Part shown: positions 44,143-52,950 of the stretch, in pieces
Layout: every line of letters starts with the position of its first letter
How positions within the stretch are numbered: the stretch's first letter is position 1
Assembly: GCA_947589475.1 (NCBI GenBank)
Contig: CANQBO010000011.1
Coordinates: 1 to 57,400 of the forward strand
Source: an uncultured Clostridia bacterium
GTDB lineage: Bacteria; Bacillota; Clostridia; Christensenellales; CAG-917
DNA length: 57,400 nt
Reading direction: 5' to 3'
Position numbers and translations under genes: made by a program
Notes under the pieces: generated by a model
What the model saw: the letters and a program-made list of their open reading frames with translations, nothing else
What the model was told of the DNA's origin: nothing
Databases searched by the model: none

Positions 44143-44208
44143 TTGCACAAGGAGTTGTGCAAATCGCAAAATAGTAGTACACTATTTGCGCAAAGCATAT
44201 TCATATGC
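44143..44208. promoter_or_regulatory. Three inverted repeats between fumarase and malic enzyme genes
   Basis: TTGCACAA-GGAG-TTGTGCAA (44143-44162, perfect 8-bp arms), GCAAAATAGT/ACTATTTGC (44166-44189, near-perfect), and GCATAT-TC-ATATGC (44195-44208). TTGCGC with AATACT 17 bp on is a weak promoter candidate for the malic enzyme gene. The perfect repeat is a good operator candidate. Confidence 0.55.
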
Positions 44209-44232
44209 AATACTGTGCATACGCGAGGTTTT

Positions 44233-45402
44233 ATGGACTACCAAAAGGAATCACTCAAAAAACACTACGAATGGGCGGGCAAGCTTGAAGTGACGTCCCG
44301 CGTCAAGGTGGACGGCAAGGAGGCGCTCTCCCTCGCCTACACTCCCGGGGTCGCCGCGCCCTGCCTCGCAATAAAAGAGGACGAAAGTTTATCCTATGCG
44401 CTCACTCGCCGCCACAACACCGTGGCGGTCATCACGGACGGCTCCGCCATACTCGGACTCGGCAACATAGGTCCCGTCGCGGGCATGCCCGTCATGGAGG
44501 GCAAGTGCGTGCTGTTCAAGGAGTTCGCGGGCATAGACGCCATACCCATACTCGTGAGCACGCAGGATACGGACGAGCTTGTGAACACCATATTCAACAT
44601 CTCGAAGAGCTTCGGCGGCATAAACCTCGAAGATATATGCGCTCCGCGCTGTTTCGAGGTGGAGGCGCGCCTCAAAAAACTGTGCGACATACCCGTATTC
44701 CACGACGACCAGCACGGCACGGCGATAGTGCTTGCCGCCGCGCTCAAAAACGCGCTTAAAATCGTGCAAAAGTCACTACAGGTCTCAAAAATCGTCATAA
44801 ACGGCGCGGGAAGCGCGGGCATAGCGATCGCAAAATTCCTCATAGCTCTAGGCGCGGGCGACCTTGTCGTCTGCGACAGAGCGGGCATAATCGAGGACTC
44901 CGAGCGCTTCAACGCTCCACAGCGCGAACTTGCAAAGGCGACAAACCCTCGCGGCGTGCGCGGAGGTCTGAATGAGGCGACGCTCGGCGCGGACGTGTTT
45001 ATAGGCGTAAGCGCAAAAGACGTCCTCAAACCCGAAATGGTTTCGCATATGGCGCATGATCCCATCGTGTTTGCAATGGCAAATCCCTCGCCCGAAATTG
45101 ACCCCGCACTCGCGCTCGAGGCGGGCGCAAGAATAGTCGCCACGGGCAGGAGCGACCTTCCCAACCAAATAAACAACGTGCTCGCCTTCCCCGGCATATT
45201 CAGAGGCGCCCTCGATGTGCGCGCGAGCGACATCAACGACGAAATGCAGATCGCCGCGTCATGCGCCCTCGCCGACCTCATTCCCGCGTACGAACTGAGC
45301 GAAACAAACATCTTGCCAAAAGCGTTCGACCCCCGCGTCGCTCCCGCCGTCGCCGCCGCCGTCGCCGCCGCCGCAAGAGCAACAGGCGTAGCACGGATAT
45401 GA
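44233..45402 (+). CDS. NAD(P)-dependent malic enzyme
   Basis: A 389-aa prokaryotic short-form malic enzyme: malate plus NAD(P)+ to pyruvate, CO2 and NAD(P)H. N-terminal LSLAYTPGVAAPCLAI, catalytic GIDAIPILVSTQDTDEL and LEDICAPRCFEVE, metal residues in FHDDQHGTAIV, and the nucleotide loop VINGAGSAGIAIAKFL. ATG 44233 (MDYQKESLKKHYEWAG) is chosen because the 30 residues before it run through the operator region. It is followed by an element B terminator. Confidence 0.95.
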   Translation: MDYQKESLKKHYEWAGKLEVTSRVKVDGKEALSLAYTPGVAAPCLAIKEDESLSYALTRRHNTVAVITDGSAILGLGNIGPVAGMPVMEGKCVLFKEFAGIDAIPILVSTQDTDELVNTIFNISKSFGGINLEDICAPRCFEVEARLKKLCDIPVFHDDQHGTAIVLAAALKNALKIVQKSLQVSKIVINGAGSAGIAIAKFLIALGAGDLVVCDRAGIIEDSERFNAPQRELAKATNPRGVRGGLNEATLGADVFIGVSAKDVLKPEMVSHMAHDPIVFAMANPSPEIDPALALEAGARIVATGRSDLPNQINNVLAFPGIFRGALDVRASDINDEMQIAASCALADLIPAYELSETNILPKAFDPRVAPAVAAAVAAAARATGVARI

Positions 45403-45454
45403 TGCCATTCGATAAAACATGTGGACATCGCGCCGCTTCGCCGCCGCTCGTCCA

Positions 45455-45615
45455 CATGTTTTTGTTTTTATTTGTGGGCTACGCGCCCACACTGCGGCAA
45501 GGGACTTCGTCCCCTGCACCCCGCACTAAAAACGCGCAAACTCAAGCTCTTTCATCGCTTGGTTTGCGCGTTTTGGTTTGTATGCAATGGTACAAATTCC
45601 TGCGTGAGACCTTGA
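45455..45615 (+). repeat. Element B copy: 3' trailer and terminator of the malic enzyme gene
   Basis: GTGGGCTACGCGCCCAC hairpin, GGCAAGGGACTTCGTCCCCT hairpin, CTAAAAACGCGCAAA, a different inner stem (CTCAAGCTCTTTCATCGC region), TTTGCGCGTTTT, then GGTACAAATTCCTGCGTGAG. The closing stem CGCGCAAAC/GTTTGCGCG differs from CGCGAGC/GCTCGCG of other copies but still pairs. Confidence 0.78.
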
Positions 45616-45715
45616 CCCTGACGGAAGTATAGTCTGAGTGTTGTTTTATTTATGACGGTAGCATTGTCTGAGCGTTCTTATACACGGGCGTCCGCCTTGT
45701 CCGAGTTTTTCCCTT

Positions 45716-45767
45716 GAAGGCTCCCCTTAGTAAGGGGAGCTGGCACCGAAGGTGTCTGAGGGTCTTG
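45716..45767 (+). repeat. GGCTCCCCTTAGTAAGGGGAGCT-type palindromic repeat
   Basis: AGGCTCCCCTTAGTAAGGGGAGC (a 23-base palindromic block; arms GGCTCCCCTT/AAGGGGAGC) followed by GCACCGAAGGTGTCTGAGGG. It belongs to a short repeat type that I know from many gut genomes. Confidence 0.65.
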
Positions 45768-45784
45768 TTACAATAAATATCCAT

Positions 45785-45871
45785 TGTGGGCATCCCCCTT
45801 TATAACACAAGTGTAGAGGACAAGCGTGCGTATAGGGGGAGGCTCCCGCCACATGGCGGGTGGTGGGGGTC
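45785..45871 (+). repeat. Element A, short copy
   Basis: GTGGGCATCCCCCTTTATA start, no CCCC arm, then TATAGGGGGAGGCTCCCGCC..GGCGGGTGGTGGGGGTC. The gene-free stretch 45403-46133 is made of element B, three other repeats and TGTCCGAG units. Confidence 0.78.
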
Positions 45872-45915
45872 ATTAAAATAACGCCACCTTTGTCTGAGGT
45901 TTTTACTATAAAATC

Positions 45916-45986
45916 GGGGATGCTTCGACAGGCTCAGCATGACAGTATATTTACAATGTCATTTCGAGCGCAGTCGAGAAATCCCC
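45916..45986. repeat. 71-bp imperfect inverted repeat
   Basis: GGGGATGCTTCGACAGGCTC, AGCATGACA, a short loop, TGTCATTTCGAGCGCAGTCG, AGAAATCCCC. A MITE-like palindrome of the same sequence type as 6658-6738. Confidence 0.7.
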
Positions 45987-46133
45987 TTGTCCGAGTGTTG
46001 TTTATTTATGAAGGATGCAATGTCTGAGCAATAAACGAAAACTTTGTCCGAGCGTTCTTATACACGCCTATATCATGTCCGAACATGGCATATTATCCGT
46101 ATAAATCTCTCCGCACGGGCATATGCTTAAGGG

Positions 46134-47396
46134 ATGAAAAAGGCGTTGAAGGTGACGTTTTTGTACATCGGGACGGCGATAGGCGCGGGGTTTTCCAGCG
46201 GGAAGGAGCTGGCGCTGTTTTTCGGAGCGGCGTCCCCGCTGAATGTCGCGCTGTCATCGGTGTTTATGTCGCTGTTGTGCCTTATGTTTTTGCTTGCGGG
46301 CAAGCTCGGACTTGTGCCGAAGGGTAAGCTTGTCGGAGCTATGATATTTTTTTCGGCGGGCATATCGCTTGTTTCCATGCTGGCGGGGAGCGAATTCGTG
46401 CTGGGCAACATGACGGGGGTGCCTCTGCTCGGGCTTATCATGGCGGTATGCGCGGGAGCGGTCGTCGCGCTGGGGATAGAAAAGATCAAGCTTGCCAACA
46501 GCGTGCTCGTGCCCCTCATCGTGATGTCCATAGCCATGATATTCTTCAGGCTGGAGCCTCAACCCTATAGCGTGCCCTTCTCATTTCTCAAGCCTATCGC
46601 ATACAGCGGCTTAGACGTATTGCTCGGCGGAGTTATGATCTCGGACGAGGGCGAAAAGCTGACCTACGGCGAGATCTTCCTCTCCTGCGGTCTCATTTGC
46701 GCTTGCCTCTTCTTAATGCTTTTCATGTTGCAAACGGTCGTGCTTGCGGACGGGCTTAAGTCGTCCATGCCCGTGCTTAGCGTGGCGGAGCGCTTCCGCC
46801 TCAAGCCTATATGCGGGGTGCTCATCGCGGCGGCGATATTTACGACAATGGTTTCCTCTTTGAAGATCGTTTCCGACAAGATCCGCGCTACGCTCGCGCT
46901 CATGAAGAGGCTTAAAAAACTGTCGTATGACAAAAATCGCGCGTACGTCATATTTGCCGCGTTGCTCATCGCCTATCCCATAAGCTTTGCGGGCTTCGAC
47001 GCCATAGTGGACTCGATGTATCCCGTGATGAGCTATTCGGGCATCGCGCTCACCGTCATCGTAGCAATAAAGATGTTTATCTATGCGATATGCAGACTTA
47101 AAGTGCGGTTTTTGTCAAAATCGCGCAAAACGAAAGCCGCCCCTTGGGACGGCAACATCTTAAATTTCGACAACGTCAGTCCTCATCATGAGGATGGGAG
47201 TTCCCTTTATGATGAGCGCAGTCATCGTGACAATGGCAGTCGTCGTCCTCATCATGACAATTGCGATCGTCGTCACAGTCGTCGCACTCGTCGTCGCAAT
47301 GACACCCTTCGTCGTCGCACTCGTCGTCCTCTTCCTTCCACATCCCCTCGAATGGCGAGCGACGGGTGTCCTCGTCCTCCTCGTCAAGCCCTTTGA
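46134..47396 (+). CDS. YkvI-like membrane transporter with Arg/His-rich tail
   Basis: A 420-aa protein. Residues ~1-325 are a ten-helix APC-superfamily carrier of the YkvI type: FLYIGTAIGAGFSSGKELALFFG at the N-terminus, GGVMISDEG, and KIVSDKIRATL. Substrate unknown. From about residue 345 the sequence turns into a low-complexity Arg/His/Asp-rich tail (DERSHRDNGSRRPHHDN and onwards). The tail is antisense to the Asp/Cys/His-rich tail of the convergent gene at 47176-47844, overlapping by 221 bp. The tail may be a by-product of that gene's repeats after loss of the original stop. Confidence 0.82.
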   Translation: MKKALKVTFLYIGTAIGAGFSSGKELALFFGAASPLNVALSSVFMSLLCLMFLLAGKLGLVPKGKLVGAMIFFSAGISLVSMLAGSEFVLGNMTGVPLLGLIMAVCAGAVVALGIEKIKLANSVLVPLIVMSIAMIFFRLEPQPYSVPFSFLKPIAYSGLDVLLGGVMISDEGEKLTYGEIFLSCGLICACLFLMLFMLQTVVLADGLKSSMPVLSVAERFRLKPICGVLIAAAIFTTMVSSLKIVSDKIRATLALMKRLKKLSYDKNRAYVIFAALLIAYPISFAGFDAIVDSMYPVMSYSGIALTVIVAIKMFIYAICRLKVRFLSKSRKTKAAPWDGNILNFDNVSPHHEDGSSLYDERSHRDNGSRRPHHDNCDRRHSRRTRRRNDTLRRRTRRPLPSTSPRMASDGCPRPPRQAL

Positions 47397-47844
47397 GATA
47401 GCGATACAGCGGGTCGTCGGAGAAGTCCTCCTGCAGGTCGCAGTAGCCGCCCAACTCTTCTATGGCGTTTCTTATTTCCATATACTCGTTGTAGTTCGGC
47501 TCGTACTCCTTGAGGAATGCTTTGAGCACTTCCGCCCCCTCCTCGTCGCCGTAGCTTCCTATGAGGTGCGCAAAAAGCGCGACGTCCTCGCCCTTATACA
47601 AATAGCTGACCAGTCCCATGAATATAGCTTTGTTGCATGGATAGCCCGAGAGCACTTCCATAAGCATCTTTCCGCTCTCGCCCTCGACAGTGTAGAGCCT
47701 GCTCAGCATATCGTCGACGATCTCCTCGCAGTCCTCCTGCAAAAACTCGTATGCGGCGAGCCTTTCATGGTAGGGTCTCCCCTCGTCGAGCATGATATCG
47801 AGCATTTTCAACATTTCAGCCCTGGTTTTCTCCATCGTCGTCAT
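47176..47844 (-). CDS. Unrecognised protein with Asp/Cys/His-rich, probably metal-binding tail
   Basis: A 222-aa acidic protein. Residues ~1-150 are helical (MLKMLDIMLDEGRPYHERLAAYEFL; LFAHLIGSYGDEEGAEVLKAFL), reminiscent of HEAT or other helical repeats, with no family that I can name. Residues ~165-222 are extremely rich in Asp, Glu, Cys and His (ECDDEGCHCDDECDDCDDD; HCHDDCAHH), like metal-storage tails. Its start overlaps the 3' end of the TPR gene by 29 bases, so it is probably coexpressed with it. Confidence 0.65.
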   Translation of the reverse strand: MTTMEKTRAEMLKMLDIMLDEGRPYHERLAAYEFLQEDCEEIVDDMLSRLYTVEGESGKMLMEVLSGYPCNKAIFMGLVSYLYKGEDVALFAHLIGSYGDEEGAEVLKAFLKEYEPNYNEYMEIRNAIEELGGYCDLQEDFSDDPLYRYLKGLDEEDEDTRRSPFEGMWKEEDDECDDEGCHCDDECDDCDDDRNCHDEDDDCHCHDDCAHHKGNSHPHDED

Positions 47845-49513
47845 CTCCGAAAAAAATATTGACGTATTTGTCGTAGGTGCGCTCGTTTAAGCCGTACCTT
47901 TCCAAAACGTCCTCTCGCGACTCCTCTTCCTCATACACCTTGCCCAAAAGCACGCCCACTATTGTGCGTACGCTCCTCAATCTGCGTATCTTTTGTAGGC
48001 GTTTTGTCTTAATGGGGTCGTGTCCCGCATCGAGGGGCACGACATAATTCGCGATCTTGAACAGCCGCTTTATAAACTCGTTTGGCTCGTCGTCGGTTAT
48101 GACGATATTGACAAGCGCAAAGCGGAGCGCGCTCAAAAGCGGTTCGGGCGCGGCAAAATATATGGGAGGCTTGACAAAGAAAAGCTCCTTATATCTGTCC
48201 CACGCGACGACGTTCATCCTCACGATGGGTTCTGGCTTCTCCATCAACGCCAAAAACATTTCGGAAAACAGCTCGTAATCGATGTCCGACCTCAAAAGCG
48301 CACGCTTGAAAACGTCCTCCGTAAATCGTCCCATGACGAGAGACAGCTTTTGCGCCAATACAAAGGCGGGCTTGTCGAGTTCTTCGGACATGACCCACTC
48401 TATGACTTCCCTCATCTCCTCCCCTTTCGGAGAATCCTCGTCGAGTCGATCTTTCAATATCCTGACGGGCATACGGATGATCTCATCCAAAATGCGCATG
48501 CGCCTTATGCGTTCCGCGTGAGGCAGGGCTATGGCGTACTCGACATGCTCGGGGCAGCTTTCGTACAACTCCAGAAAATATTTTGCGGGAGAGGCGGAGC
48601 CGTATATAGCGTCTATCTGTCTCATAACTTTGCAAGCCTCCGCCTTATCGCCCGTGTTGTAAAGCGCGATCGAAAGCCACATCATGGCGTTTATCTGCCA
48701 CTCGTGCCCCTCGAGCACGCGCCGGCAATATTTGACGATCTCGCCGTGCCTTTCAAGATTGACGAGGAGGGGCAACACAAGCAGTATGTCCTCCATGCGC
48801 GTATAGTCCTTCTCGAGCAGGGCGTCCACGATACGGATCGCGTCCTCCACCCTGTTCTCCATCATATAAGCCGTGGCAAGCGTGCACTTGATGACAAGGC
48901 TGTCCCCGTCCCTTTTGAGCATATTTTCGGCGTTTGCAATTACGCTGTCCACATCGTTTTTGAGCATAAGGGCTATGAGCACGATATGATTTGCGGATTC
49001 CTTAGACGGCGAGGACGAGTCCACCCTGTCCATAAGAGCGATGGCGTCATCGAAGCGATGATCTCTCAAAAGGTCGTACGCGCGCGCCACAAGCCTCTCG
49101 TCGTACTCCTCGTCGTGCGGATGTACGAGGTGTAGACCGCTTTCGTTTTCATTTTCGTCCGTAGGAAGGTCAAAATCATAGTCGCCCGCGTATTCCCCAA
49201 GATAGAACTCCGCGACGTCGGGCCTGTCCATTTCCATATAATTTATTGCGAGGCGTATAAAAAACATTTCGCGCTTGTCCTCGTCCACACCGTAGTCGAG
49301 CGCGCGAAAAGCGACCTCGTTTGAAAGCTCGTAAGTGCCGAGCGCCGCGTATGCCTCGCAAAGTTTGAGCTTCGCTTCCGCGCGCGACGGATCGAGGGCG
49401 ATCGCCTTCTTGAGACACTCGAAAAATCTCACCGCGTCCTTGTCTGCCGTCGCCTTGTCCGCGAGTTTCAATAGATCGTCGTATGTGACTTCGAATTTTA
49501 ATATCTCAGCCAT
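47816..49513 (-). CDS. TPR-repeat protein
   Basis: A 565-aa cytoplasmic protein with tetratricopeptide-like repeats, clearest at residues ~15-80 (FFECLKKAIALDPSRAEAKLKLCEAYAALGTYELS), ~155-280 and ~280-320. No catalytic motif was seen. The C-terminal ~60 residues (RLQKIRRLRSVRTIVGVLLGKVYEEEESRE) are charged. It overlaps the membrane-protein gene by one base and the metal-tail gene by 29 bases. The three genes form a minus-strand unit, probably one complex or pathway, but the function is unknown. Confidence 0.75.
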   Translation of the reverse strand: MAEILKFEVTYDDLLKLADKATADKDAVRFFECLKKAIALDPSRAEAKLKLCEAYAALGTYELSNEVAFRALDYGVDEDKREMFFIRLAINYMEMDRPDVAEFYLGEYAGDYDFDLPTDENENESGLHLVHPHDEEYDERLVARAYDLLRDHRFDDAIALMDRVDSSSPSKESANHIVLIALMLKNDVDSVIANAENMLKRDGDSLVIKCTLATAYMMENRVEDAIRIVDALLEKDYTRMEDILLVLPLLVNLERHGEIVKYCRRVLEGHEWQINAMMWLSIALYNTGDKAEACKVMRQIDAIYGSASPAKYFLELYESCPEHVEYAIALPHAERIRRMRILDEIIRMPVRILKDRLDEDSPKGEEMREVIEWVMSEELDKPAFVLAQKLSLVMGRFTEDVFKRALLRSDIDYELFSEMFLALMEKPEPIVRMNVVAWDRYKELFFVKPPIYFAAPEPLLSALRFALVNIVITDDEPNEFIKRLFKIANYVVPLDAGHDPIKTKRLQKIRRLRSVRTIVGVLLGKVYEEEESREDVLERYGLNERTYDKYVNIFFGDDDDGENQG

Positions 49514-50682
49514 TATTTTTTCTTCTTCTTTTTGGGATTTTGATATGGGACGGGCTTCTTCTTTGCTTTCTTATTACCGCCGCCCGCGGGTCTTAACGCA
49601 TCCGCAGGTTTGCCCGCGCTTGTCGGAGCTTCGGCGCTCTGCGCATTGCTCTCCGTTTTTCTTGCCTTTCTCCCCTGTTGTTTGGCTTGTTTATCCGCCG
49701 CGTCCTTGCGGTCCTGACACTTTGTCATTCCGCGCGAGATGAGCGCCGTATGCATGAGCGCCATAAGCGCAAAGCCTACGAGCACCATAACGATATATAT
49801 GATGATAGAGAAAAATTGCCCTATCAGCAACAAAAGCAGTGGCACGACGGAAAGCGCGCACACGAAAATGCACGAGAAAATATTGTTTGCCGCCACTACA
49901 AGCGCGTCCTTGAAACAGCCTTTTATGCCGAGGTCGTACGTCACGCTCAGATCGAGCACAAGCGTGAAGTAGAGCGCGAGCGGCGCGCCGAATATCCACG
50001 AAAATACGACGGCGCAATAATCTCCCGCTCCCGCAGATGAAAGCTGTTGCATGGTGAGCAGGTGCATCAAGGACGTCGTCATCGCCGCGCCGATGAGCAC
50101 GACGATCCCGCCGAAGAGCAAAAATCTCCACCAGTGCTTGCTAAAGCCTATCCAATACATGCGGAAGGATTTTTTGTAGTACTCCTGAAAGAAACTGCGC
50201 TTCGCACAATAGAACAGCCCCGAAAAACCTACCAATGTCAGAATGAGCGTGGCGGCAAGCATAAGATATATGGGTTCCTTGACTTCCCAATACAGCCTCG
50301 CGACGCTCTCCGAAATGCTGTCGCCCGCTCCGAACGGGTATCCGACGCCTATGCCGCCCATAAAGTTGTATGTGCCGCTCAGCATGAGGTTTTGATAATA
50401 TCCCGCAAACCAAAACAGTATCACCGCAAAAGGTATCGTGAACAGTATGAAAAACAGCGAGCTTTTGAAAAGCGTGCCGAATTCTCCCCTCAGTATCTTA
50501 AAAGCCCTGCCGAAAAACGTGTCGGGGTACTCCTTGACGGGACGCGCCTCCGCCATGCCCGCGACGAGCACTTTTTGCGGTTCCTCCGGTTCAAGTCTTA
50601 CGCTCGCCTCCTCGAAGAGGGACGCGAGACGCAATTTTCTTATCTTTGTCTGCTTTGAATTCGAGTCGTTGCCTGATGCCAT
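49513..50682 (-). CDS. Polytopic membrane protein (DUF624/YesL-like) with Lys-rich tail
   Basis: A 389-aa protein with about six membrane helices between residues ~70 and ~315 (SSLFFILFTIPFAVILFWFAGY; IYLMLAATLILTLVGFSGLFY; FFSIIIYIVMVLVGFALMALM). The pattern resembles DUF624/YesL-like proteins, but I would not assign it firmly. The N-terminus is charged and the last ~70 residues are Ala/Lys-rich, ending in six lysines. First gene of the minus-strand trio with the TPR and metal-tail genes. The upstream gap 50683-50892 carries divergent asd signals. Confidence 0.6.
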   Translation of the reverse strand: MASGNDSNSKQTKIRKLRLASLFEEASVRLEPEEPQKVLVAGMAEARPVKEYPDTFFGRAFKILRGEFGTLFKSSLFFILFTIPFAVILFWFAGYYQNLMLSGTYNFMGGIGVGYPFGAGDSISESVARLYWEVKEPIYLMLAATLILTLVGFSGLFYCAKRSFFQEYYKKSFRMYWIGFSKHWWRFLLFGGIVVLIGAAMTTSLMHLLTMQQLSSAGAGDYCAVVFSWIFGAPLALYFTLVLDLSVTYDLGIKGCFKDALVVAANNIFSCIFVCALSVVPLLLLLIGQFFSIIIYIVMVLVGFALMALMHTALISRGMTKCQDRKDAADKQAKQQGRKARKTESNAQSAEAPTSAGKPADALRPAGGGNKKAKKKPVPYQNPKKKKKK

Positions 50683-50892
50683 TTGCTCTCCTATGCGGCA
50701 GAGTGGACTCGCCGCCGAATATCGTGGATTTTGTCTCGATATAATTGCTTATATAAATACATTTTGCATTATACTATAAACCCGCGCAAATATCAAATAC
50801 TTTATTCCAAAAAATTTACAATACGCATTGTCCATGCACATCGTTCGTCGCACTATCCGCCAATGCGACGCATAAAATATTGCGGAGGCATT

Positions 50893-51900
50893 ATGGAAAA
50901 ATATAATATAGCAATAGTCGGCGTGACAGGCGTCGTGGGCAGAAAATTTGTCGAAGTGCTTGAAAAGCGGCGCTTTCCCGTCGGGGAGTGCGCGCTTTTT
51001 GCTTCAAAGCGGAGCGCGGGGAGCGTCCTTCACTGCTTCGGACGCGACATAGAGGTGACGGAGCTGACGGAGGAAAACGTCATGTCCCTCAAAGGAAAGG
51101 TGCAATACGCGCTGTTTTCGGCGGGAGGCGCCGTATCCGAAAAGTTCGCGCCCATATTTGTGCGCGCGGGAGCAACGGTCATCGACAACAGCGCGCAGTG
51201 GCGGCAACACCCCGACGTGCCGCTCGTCGTGCCCGAGGTCAATCCCGAAGACGTAAAGTGGGCAAACGGAATAATCGCAAACCCAAACTGTTCCACCATA
51301 CAGGCGGTCGTGGCGCTCAAACCCCTCGACGACGCGTTTAAAATAAAACGCATAGTTTACAGCACCTATCAAGCTGTCTCGGGAGCGGGCATACGCGGCA
51401 TACGCGACCTCGAACACGGGCTTAATGGCGACGCAACGCTCGAAAAATTCCCCTATCCCATAGCGGGAAATATACTGCCGCATATAGACGTGTTTTTGGA
51501 GGACGGCTACACCAAAGAGGAGTGGAAAATGGTCGTCGAAACGCGCAAGATCTTGCACCGTCCGAACCTCAAAGTTACGGCGACAACTGCGCGCGTTCCC
51601 GTGTTTAACGCTCATAGTGAGTCGATAAACGTCGAATTCGTGCAAAAGTGCTCGCTTGAAGAGGTCAAAGCCGCGCTTAAAAAAGCAAAGGGCGTGAGCG
51701 TCGTAGACGACCCGTCCCGCGCGCTATATCCCATGCCTATAGAGGCGAGCGGAAAAGACGACGTGTTCGTGGGAAGAGTGCGGCTTGACGACAGCGTGGA
51801 AAGCGGCATAAATATGTGGGTAGTGGCGGACAACCTGCTCAAGGGCGCGGCGCTCAACGCCGTGCAGATACTCGAATTGCTGACGGGAGGGGAATTATGA
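50893..51900 (+). CDS. asd: Aspartate-semialdehyde dehydrogenase
   Basis: A 335-aa enzyme making L-aspartate 4-semialdehyde from aspartyl phosphate. MEKYNIAIVGVTGVVGRKFVEVL is the NADP loop; the catalytic Cys lies in IIANPNCSTIQAVVAL at about residue 131; QAVSGAGIRGIRDLE follows. RBS GGAGGC precedes ATG 50893; the long upstream extension is rejected as AT-rich intergenic DNA. It overlaps dapA (ATGA). The product feeds lysine, diaminopimelate (cell wall) and dipicolinate. Confidence 0.96.
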   Translation: MEKYNIAIVGVTGVVGRKFVEVLEKRRFPVGECALFASKRSAGSVLHCFGRDIEVTELTEENVMSLKGKVQYALFSAGGAVSEKFAPIFVRAGATVIDNSAQWRQHPDVPLVVPEVNPEDVKWANGIIANPNCSTIQAVVALKPLDDAFKIKRIVYSTYQAVSGAGIRGIRDLEHGLNGDATLEKFPYPIAGNILPHIDVFLEDGYTKEEWKMVVETRKILHRPNLKVTATTARVPVFNAHSESINVEFVQKCSLEEVKAALKKAKGVSVVDDPSRALYPMPIEASGKDDVFVGRVRLDDSVESGINMWVVADNLLKGAALNAVQILELLTGGEL

Positions 51901-52772
51901 TCTTCAAAGGGACAGCCACCGCGCTGATAACTCCATTCAAGGACGGACGTTTGGACATCGACGCGTACGATAGACTGCTCGACTTCCAGCTGGAGGGCGG
52001 AGTGGACGCCGTCGTCGCGCTGGGCACTACGGGCGAACCCGCCACGCTCACGGAAGAAGAGCGGGCTATCATCATATCTCGCACCGTAAAAAAGCTCAAG
52101 GGCAAACTGAAGATCATCGTCGGATGCGGTTCCAACAACACGCGCGTCGCGGCTTTTGAGTGCAAACGCGCCGAAGATATGGGCGCAGACGCGACGCTCG
52201 TCGTCACGCCCTACTACAACAAATGCACGCAGGAGGGACTTTTCGAGCACTACCGCGCCATATGCGAAGCTTCCTCCCTGCCCGTCATCTGCTACAATGT
52301 GCCCTCGCGTACGGGCGTGAATATACTTCCGTCCACATTCGGCAGGCTAATAAAAGAGGTGAAGGGCGTAGTCGGAATTAAAGAGGCGAGCGGCAACATA
52401 CAACAGATCGCAAAGTGCGTAGCGGAGGCTAAAGACGCCGCCGTGTACAGCGGGGACGACGGCATTACAGTGCCCGTAATGGCGCTTGGCGGCGTGGGAG
52501 TCATAAGCGTCGCAAGCAACATTTTCCCGCGACAGGTGGCGAAAATGACGTCTCTGTGTTTAAGCGGAGATTTCCCCTCCGCCGCAAAACTTCAACTTGA
52601 GCTAATGCCCGCCGTCGACGCCCTTTTCTCGGAAGTGAACCCTATTCCCGTCAAATACGCCGCGTCCCGCCTCGGCTTCGGCGACGGGAGCGTACGCCTT
52701 CCCCTGACCCCTCTCAGCGGCGAGCATAGAGTGCTCGTGGACAAAATTTTATCCTCAGCCGAATTGCATTGA
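51897..52772 (+). CDS. dapA: 4-hydroxy-tetrahydrodipicolinate synthase
   Basis: A 291-aa TIM-barrel Schiff-base aldolase condensing aspartate semialdehyde with pyruvate. It has FKGTATALITPF, VALGTTGEPATL, the catalytic Tyr in ICYNVPSRTGVNI, and the Schiff-base Lys in VVGIKEASGNI at about residue 163. It overlaps asd by 4 bases and is followed by terminators. Its product is the precursor that DpaAB oxidises to dipicolinate. Confidence 0.97.
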   Translation: MIFKGTATALITPFKDGRLDIDAYDRLLDFQLEGGVDAVVALGTTGEPATLTEEERAIIISRTVKKLKGKLKIIVGCGSNNTRVAAFECKRAEDMGADATLVVTPYYNKCTQEGLFEHYRAICEASSLPVICYNVPSRTGVNILPSTFGRLIKEVKGVVGIKEASGNIQQIAKCVAEAKDAAVYSGDDGITVPVMALGGVGVISVASNIFPRQVAKMTSLCLSGDFPSAAKLQLELMPAVDALFSEVNPIPVKYAASRLGFGDGSVRLPLTPLSGEHRVLVDKILSSAELH

Positions 52773-52840
52773 AACTCACAACGTTTGCACAAAAATCGCA
52801 ATTTGTCCCACGGATATAAAAAATCTTATAAAGACACAGG

Positions 52841-52868
52841 GAAAATGCAGGCGACGCCTGCATTTTCC
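52841..52868 (+). terminator. Terminator of asd-dapA
   Basis: GAAAATGCAGGC-GAC-GCCTGCATTTTC, a perfect stem with A/T runs. Confidence 0.85.
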
Positions 52869-52892
52869 TTCCTTTACAAATCATTCCAAAAC

Positions 52893-52929
52893 AAAAAAAT
52901 GCCCGACGCGGCACATACTCGCGTCGGGC
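52893..52929 (-). terminator. Terminator of the P-loop NTPase gene
   Basis: On the minus strand GCCCGACGC...GCGTCGGGC followed by ATTTTTTTG. Confidence 0.85.
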
Positions 52930-52950
52930 GATACATTTTCTAAAGTACGC

